64,000 nt of DNA from assembly GCA_963921425.1 (NCBI GenBank), contig OY992835.1:18786001-18850000 (forward strand), given 5' to 3'. Below are positions 57,381 through 64,000 of this stretch, one piece after another. Origin of the DNA: Dryas octopetala. Lineage: Eukaryota; Streptophyta; Magnoliopsida; Rosales; Rosaceae. The translations under genes and the position numbers were made by a program. The notes under the pieces were generated by a model. That model was not told where the DNA came from and searched no databases. It was given only the letters and a program-made list of their open reading frames with translations. Position 1 is the first letter of the stretch, and each line of letters opens with the position of its first letter.

Positions 57381-58800
57381 CAGTAAAGTGAATTGCAAAC
57401 GTTTTTAGGTATTGATCTTTTGGGAGTATATTTTTTCCCTCTATTATTATTGATCTTGGTGGTGTTAGGAGTGAGAAAGTTGAGTTTGTATCAGATTAAG
57501 ATGGGGGTGGTGGTGTTCATTCCTTTAACTTGGTGTATAGTTTTCCAGGATTCCTTTCCATTTGTATTTTTCTGCTAGGGTTTGAGAAAGCTTTTGTAAT
57601 GGGGTGGCTCAACGAAGCCGGGAATTTACATGTTTAACCTCAGATTGAGTTAATGTTAAATAGAAAGAAAAAAAAAATTGAGTTATTTGTATATGATCTT
57701 TTCCAAATACTTGCATTGGTTTGTCCATCTCAACATACTGTAGAATGTATCAATCTGTCTTGGTGGTGTATTTTGTTTCAGGTTTACAGTCATGAAAGTA
57801 GTCTCAGTTTTATCATTGGATGTGGCATGGCCTGGATTACTTGATGTTAATTTGAAATGCTCTTGCTTAGGGGATAAGCGGCCCCTACTTTTGCATTAAC
57901 TTTGGGGAAAGATCATTATATTCTCAGCTCGATTCTATGATTTCTATCTCATCCCCACATTTTTCGATTTATGTAAAAACCCATACTGACTATATTATGA
58001 GCTCAGAAAGTATGTTACTATATTCTGAGCTCTCTCTCACTTTTCGATTCTTATTAAGGTACCAATGGCAATACACCAAGGTATAAAATATAATTTCTAA
58101 ATATACAAATATGATACAAAAAGAGTACTAACTTCTTAAATTAAAACTTTACACATTACTACAACTTTATCTCAAAGTTTGCTCATGATTAATACATGGC
58201 TCACTTCAAGGCTCATCTATTTTATAAAAAGTAAAATAATTACATGTGTAATGATACATCATTTGATATATAAATTAAAAAATTTCTTAATATTATTGTG
58301 AATTGAGGTTGGCTGAGGTCAAAAGCTCCCTCCTTCACACTGGAGTTCAAAGCCTCCCCCTCTACTATAATCTTAAAAAAAAATAAAAAATAAAAAATTC
58401 CTAACATTATTGTTTATGTCAGGTATAAGCAACAAACGATAATATATCAAGATACAAAATGAATAACATTTATTGGTAGAGATATATATTTTTTATGAAG
58501 AATAATTTTGTGTCTTAAAAAAAAAAAAATCATTCTTCCATAATGATTATTTTGGGTTGTTTTAGTGTAAAACCCAAGCAAAATGGAAATTCTGCTTTGA
58601 CCCCGGGGTAAACTAATAATTGCAGAAGAATCACAGTCCCTGTAATAGTCACTAGTCAGTGCCCCGGTCTGCCTCTGTCGATCTGTCGCTCCTCTCTCTC
58701 CCTCTCTGTCTCTCTTTCTCACTAGTAAACCCAACTCTGCAGCATTCACATCTCTCTCTGATTTTACATTTACGATTTATTCATTCATAGAATATACATG
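57381..58800. other. 3' flank of copy 2 and promoter/leader of the kelch gene
   Basis: The 3' UTR of copy 2 probably reaches about 57900. 58000-58600 is AT-rich without features. 58640-58800 is pyrimidine-rich and likely the leader of the kelch gene. The minus-strand ORF at 58447-58749 translates CT-rich leader sequence and is not accepted. Confidence 0.45.
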
Positions 58801-58802
58801 AA

Positions 58803-61800
58803 ATGGTTAGACCCTCTGGGAAGCACACATCGGCTCGGTTGGTGTTCATATGCATTGGGCTTTTGAGTTTTGCTCTGATTGCTGATTTCCTCTGGGCTTC
58901 CTCTTCACGTTCTGCTTCTTCTTACATCTCCATTGCCTCCAATTGGGCTCCTCCAGTTGATACTTCACACTCCAGTCTGATCCTCACCCCCAAAACGACT
59001 GACCATGAAATACCCAACAAGGTTTGCTTGGCTATTTTGTTTGCATTGTTGTTGAATTCTCGCTTTCTGATGCGAATTTTCATCTGGGTGTTGTTTGGTT
59101 TGTGCGAAAATGTGGGAAAAATGAAACTTGTTATATGGTTGTTTCTTAAGCTCTTTCTTTCTGATTTAGGCTTTTTTATGTGAATTTCATCTCAGTATTG
59201 TGAGGAAGTGTGGGAAACTCATCTAGTTTGTGTGACCGCTTTATCGTAGCTCATTGTTGCTGCTGACTTTTGGTTTCTTATGTAAATTTTCGTCTGTGAA
59301 AAGTGTTGGGAAAAGGAAATGGTACTTTTCATTCTTGATGTGAGCGTGTTGTTTTGGTTGATTTGTTGATGCTAATTGTTGCTAGTTGTAAACTGTGATT
59401 AGTTTCTGTGGATTTCCTATTTGATTTTGTTTCGGGTGCCCAGAAGATGTTGGTGAATAAAAGGATATAAGATTTTGGATTAGTATATTTGGCATATTGG
59501 AAACTATGAATTTGCATGAACTGCTGTTATTTATTTTAATTTTGGGAATGCTTTATTAGTTTCTCTTGAAAATGTAGGAATTGGATAAGTAACGTGAAGA
59601 TATCATGAATTTAGGTCTTAGATTTTCCATTATTGGGGTTATGAGTAGATTTTGGACCTGTGAGAAAATCAAATGGTCCTGTGTTAATTCCATCAATTAG
59701 TTAACCAGTATTGAATTCTACTTTCATGAAACCAATACACTGTCCCTTTTACTTATGTTCTAGAATTTTTCCCTGTTACGTAAAATTGATGGCAAATAGC
59801 TTCTAATTGATCCTTGTTTCAGCTCTGAATATTTACCATTATTCATGTTATCTATAGGGAGGTGCCAATCATAAGAACGATACTCCTCCTGGGAGAGTTT
59901 TATCAGCGACTTTTGCTGATTTGCCTGCACCAGAATTAAAATGGGAAAAGATGGCTGCTGCACCTGTGCCTCGTTTGGATGGTGCTGCTATACAGATTAA
60001 GAATCTTCTATTCGTGTTTGCTGGATACGGTACCATTGATTATGTGAGAACCTTGTATTGCTCCGCACTATAATTTTCTCTTTTTATAATATATTCCTCA
60101 TGCTATGTCCTTTTAGTGATTAGAATGATCGGTTACTTATTTTTTGTTATCCAACATTTCATAATTTAACATATTGCTTTTACTTAACTTAGTAGCACTG
60201 ACTACCATATAGATCACTCTAACGTTTTCTTGAGATCTTCTTCCATTGCTTCCTTATCATCTTCTACAGTTATCTCTTAGAATTTGACATTTAGGCAGAA
60301 TTTGAATGAATAGAAATGTCAGTTTTCAGATATTTTTTTTCATTTAGAGTGTTTTGATGAACCCAGGTGGATGGACAGATGTGTGTGAGTATCCATAATT
60401 TTGGATTTTTTTTTTTCTTGCAAACCATTTCTTCATACTGTGTTGGAAAATCCTGATGACCTAGAAGGTTTTTGCACCAGAGTGCAGAGTTTTGTATCAT
60501 TCGTGGTCCATGACACTTTGTGATATGCTTCAAAATAAATGATCCTATGCCTATCACTGCAAAGGTTCAAAGGTTCAAAGGTGATGGTGAGAGTTGACCA
60601 CATTTTTATGCATTGATCTTTCAATAAACATTTGGAATAGGTTTGGCCTAGAAACCACTATTCTTTGTTTGTTGAGTATTTTTTTAGGAGTAGGAGATAA
60701 TACAAAGATGGTTACTTTATGGAGGTTCTTTGGATAGTTCGGGAGGAAATAACAGAATTTTTGAACATTAAAGGGAGGAAGTAAATTTCTTATGGGACAG
60801 GAGCAGATTTTTTGTGTCTATATGGGCATCAACGTCAAACCATTTTAGGGATATTTGTTTTAGTTTAATGCATCTTGATTGAGTGGCATTTATGAACTAG
60901 TTGCAATACTTATTTTGTAATTTTCTGCCTTGTTTTTTTAGTACAGATTGACACCTTATCCGTCTATTTTAATACTTCATTTTTCATTTTGAATAAAATT
61001 TTAATGTTTCTTACCATAAGAAAAAAAAATTCACAAACTGGTGACACCAATGAATCGTGCCTCAACTCAAATACTGGGGGATTACCATCACCAACTGCTG
61101 TTAGAGTAGATCAGGTCCTGCCTCCTATATGGAACTATGATAAACATATTCGATTAGCAATACTTTCACTTGTTCACCAAAAATGGAAAAGCTTCACCCT
61201 TCCTTATTATGTACATGGGCTGTAACGTTTTCTGTTTTATTGTTTACTTTAGGTACATTCACATGTTGATATCTACAATTTCAGTGATAATACATGGGGA
61301 GGAAGATTTGATATGCCAAAAGAAATGGCACATTCTCATCTAGGAATGGTAACAGACGGAAGGTACATATATGTTGTCACAGGACAGTATGGGCCACAGT
61401 GCAGAGGGCCCACAGCGTATACATTCGTGCTTGATACTGAGACAAAGCAGTGGCGGGACATGCCCCCTTTACCAGTTCCTAGGTTTGTTTGTGCCTTAAT
61501 GAGATTGCATAAAATGAATTGTACATTACTGTTGTTAAACTCTGTTTTACTCCTGTCAAACTATTTTTCTGCTGAATTTTAGTTAGAAACTAGAATCAGA
61601 TAGCTCCGAGTTAATCTTCATCTTTTTTGTCTTGTTTGGAGAGTTTTATTCTTTTTGTAGAATGAGATCAAATAATTCTGAATGCTCTCATGTAAATAGT
61701 AGGAGTACAAAATAACGTGTAATTTCTTGCTAGAATTTGATTTGTGAAAGTTAGTTTTTGCTAGGATTGACATACTAATCAGATTTTAATTTCTTTACAT

Positions 61801-63942
61801 CTTGCTGAGCATATGTTTGTCATATGCCTTACATATCAATTCCACTATTTTCTCATAAAACAGAGGTTACTTCCATAATAATAATAATTTTTTTTAATAT
61901 TTTAATGAAGTTAGCGTTGTTCTAATAGAGTGGAATGGAAGAAGAGGATTAATGTAGCCGACCCACATTGCGGGATCAAGGCTTTAATTGAGTTGTTCAC
62001 TGGTTTCTACTTAACTGACCTGGAACGTTTTGTATTGATGGTGTGAACTAGAAAATCAATGTGCGAGTGTAAGATTTCCATTAGTAAGTTATAGTCCAAA
62101 GTGACTCATATGTGACTCTTCTACTGCAGCTCACTCTTAGATTGAATGGTTTTAACTTTATAATTTTCAGGTATGCACCAGCAACTCAACTTTGGAGAGG
62201 TAGACTCCATGTGATGGGTGGTAGCAAGGAGAATCGACATACACCAGCATTAGATCATTGGAGTCTTGCAGTAAAAGATGGAAAACCATTGGAAAAGGAA
62301 TGGAGGACCGAAATACCAATTCCCCGGGGAGGACCTCATAGGTCTGTGCACTGTCTTATTCCATCTGCATTTATGTATCTAAGCATTTCATGATGTTATT
62401 TGTCTTGAATGTGGTCGCATCAAAGTTATATTTTGAAATTGTGTATCAATAACCATTATTGAAATTTCTAGGCAATCTGTTGGTATTTTTTATAGGAAAC
62501 AGAATAATTGTATTAATAAAAGTGAAGAGTACAATATCAAAGTGGACTGCAGGTCCACCTGAAAAAAAATTTATGGAGCTTTTCTAGGATTTTGTTTTCA
62601 AAAAGGTCTTTGATCACCATGTAGCACTTTTGCTTTGAGTTTCAAAGCTCTGTTTGAAATTCTAGGGTTATTAGAGAGAGGGAGAAGAGAAAGGGCTTGC
62701 CGTTATTGGGATTTTCCCAAGGGATCAAAATTTGATTCCCCCCATGGGCGGCAAATAACAGAAATAGATCATGAAAACTTGGAAATAGTTACCTTCTATA
62801 ATATTTGTGCTGCCTTAGGTGGTCCTTTCCTCCCAATCCTCCCCCACTGCTTTGTCTCCTAGGCCAAGGGGGCATGAACTATACCATGATCTTTTATTTG
62901 CCAACTGAAAGTAAGAATTTTGCATGATAAATCCCATCAACTAAACCAATGCTCTATTCTGTAATTGGTATTTTCTTGTAGGGCTTGTATAGTTGTTGAT
63001 GACCGGCTTTATGTTATGGGTGGTCAAGAGGGTGATTTTATGGCCAAACCGGGATCACCTATTTTCAAGTGCTCTCGTAGGAATGAGGTAAGTTCATGTA
63101 TTTCTTACACTTTTCTTGGATTGGGTTTGTATTAACTAGAACCAGAAAGTTATGTCAGTTTCTTTTGGTTCCTGTTTTTGGACAAGTTTTATTTTCTTGA
63201 TGTAGCACGTCATCCTTTTGTTGGAATGAAGAAGAATCTATGATGAATATTTTTTAGGCTTTTAATACACACACAAACACATATCGTACTCACCAAGCCA
63301 GAAGCTTACACTGTCATGAGAGGAACTAGTCAATTACTTATTCAAACATAGAATGAGTTTTGAAAGATAGCCAATAAACCTAAGTAGAAATCTGGTATTG
63401 TCCTCTTATAGAATAAGTTCATTTTGTTATTTTTGATTGCTTCAGGTTGTATACAGTGATGTTTACATGCTGGATGATGAAATGAAGTGGAAAGTGTTAC
63501 CTCCTATGCCTAAGCCAGATTCCCATATTGAATTTGCTTGGGCTCTTGTTAACAACTCAGTTGTTATTGTCGGAGGCACAACAGAGAAGCACCCTGTAAC
63601 TAAGAAGATGGTTTTGGTTGGAGAAATATTCCAGTTTAACTTCGATACGCTGGTATTGACACTTTCTTAAAATATGTACATGTCTTAATTGTTGGTGGTG
63701 ACAAGTTTGTTGTCTGCTGTGCTCTAATGTTGGTTTCTGCGCTTAATTTCTTTGATTTTTAATAATTACAGAACTGGTCAGTTATAGGGAAGCTGCCATT
63801 TCGAGTTAAAACCACTCTAGTTGGTTTTTGGAATGGATGGTTGTATTTCACATCAGGACAACGAGACAAAGGACCAAATGATCCAGCACCAAAGAAGGTC
63901 ATTGGAGAGTTGTGGAGAACAAAGTTAAAACTGAGCTCGTAA
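58803..63942 (+). CDS. membrane-anchored kelch-repeat protein (galactose oxidase/kelch superfamily)
   Basis: Seven coding exons (58803-59021, 59858-60043, 61253-61482, 62171-62341, 62982-63087, 63446-63652, 63772-63942) join in frame to 429 residues. Residues 12-32 (ARLVFICIGLLSFALIADFL) form a signal anchor, with a short basic N-terminus in the cytosol, so a type II protein of the Golgi or secretory path is likely. A Ser/Thr-rich stem follows, then kelch repeats forming a beta-propeller: WEKMAAAPVPRLDGAA, FVFAGYG, RFDMPKEMAHSHLG, WRDMPPLPVPR, RLHVMGG, RLYVMGGQEGDF, SVVIVGGTTEKH and LPFRVKTTLVGFWNGWLYF. No copper-ligand set of galactose oxidase is evident, so a binding role is likelier than catalysis. 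From memory it resembles At1g51540 and At3g27220. Confidence 0.92.
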
Positions 63943-64000
63943 TTGATTCTTTGGTAGCATTGCTTTTCTGCCAATCTAACCATTCATCATCTCGGAACAA

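Noticed and set aside
1..64000. CRISPR arrays, operons, prokaryotic defence systems, LTR retrotransposons, rRNA or intact tRNA genes
   Set aside because: None seen: no spaced direct repeats of array type, no reverse transcriptase or integrase frames, and no cloverleaf structures.

Overview
The window is nuclear DNA of a flowering plant. Genes are split by GT-AG introns, intergenic DNA is AT-rich with microsatellites and short non-autonomous transposons, and the products belong to plant families (DWF5 sterol reductase, P-class PPR, SHOU4-like, YLMG1, FBD/LRR F-box remnants). Protein sequence and intron layout fit a eudicot, probably a rosid and possibly Rosaceae; that placement is inference from memory. 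No prokaryotic, viral or organellar segment was seen.

Layout. 1-506 (+): last exons of an unrecognised gene. 1750-2954 (-): FAM32A-like splicing factor. 4985-5582 (-): broken partial copy of DWF5. 5800-7791 (-): single-exon mitochondrial-type PPR protein. 10186-16119 (-): complete 13-exon DWF5 sterol delta-7 reductase, 434 aa when spliced. 16370-17563: a hAT-like MITE, an AT-rich minisatellite and a degenerate inverted-repeat element. 18793-20154 (+): small Ser/Pro-rich protein with a Cys-rich tail. 22140-24345 (+): RING-CH membrane E3 ligase, 257 aa. 25755-29990: repeat-rich block with two fold-back elements in one TA array, another palindromic MITE, and two decayed copies of an F-box/LRR gene. 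31749-32575 (-): small conserved probable organellar protein. 35665-36314 (-): secreted LEA-like protein with an ACGT-rich upstream region. 37779-38477 (+): intron-less plastid YLMG1 protein. 38478-43860: no gene seen. 45284-49220 and 55195-57380 (+): tandem SHOU4-like pair (482 and 484 aa), separated by a nested transposon (50041-52106) with perfect target-site duplications at both levels. 58803-63942 (+): membrane-anchored kelch protein, 429 aa.

The genes do not form one pathway. They are a conserved neighbourhood: from memory, the PPR, the small organellar protein, the LEA-like protein and the SHOU4-like gene resemble an Arabidopsis chromosome 1 block around At1g16830-At1g16860, while DWF5 next to the RING-CH gene resembles At1g50430-At1g50440. 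Loosely shared themes are membranes and cell growth (brassinosteroid/sterol synthesis by DWF5, cellulose synthase delivery restrained by SHOU4).

I found no undescribed multi-gene system. The observations most worth following are the nested transposon, the intron-bearing DWF5 fragment, the divergence of the SHOU4-like pair including leader ORFs, the upstream ORF overlapping the RING-CH start, and the twin fold-back elements. Exon boundaries were derived by hand from splice sites, frame continuity and family similarity, without transcripts.
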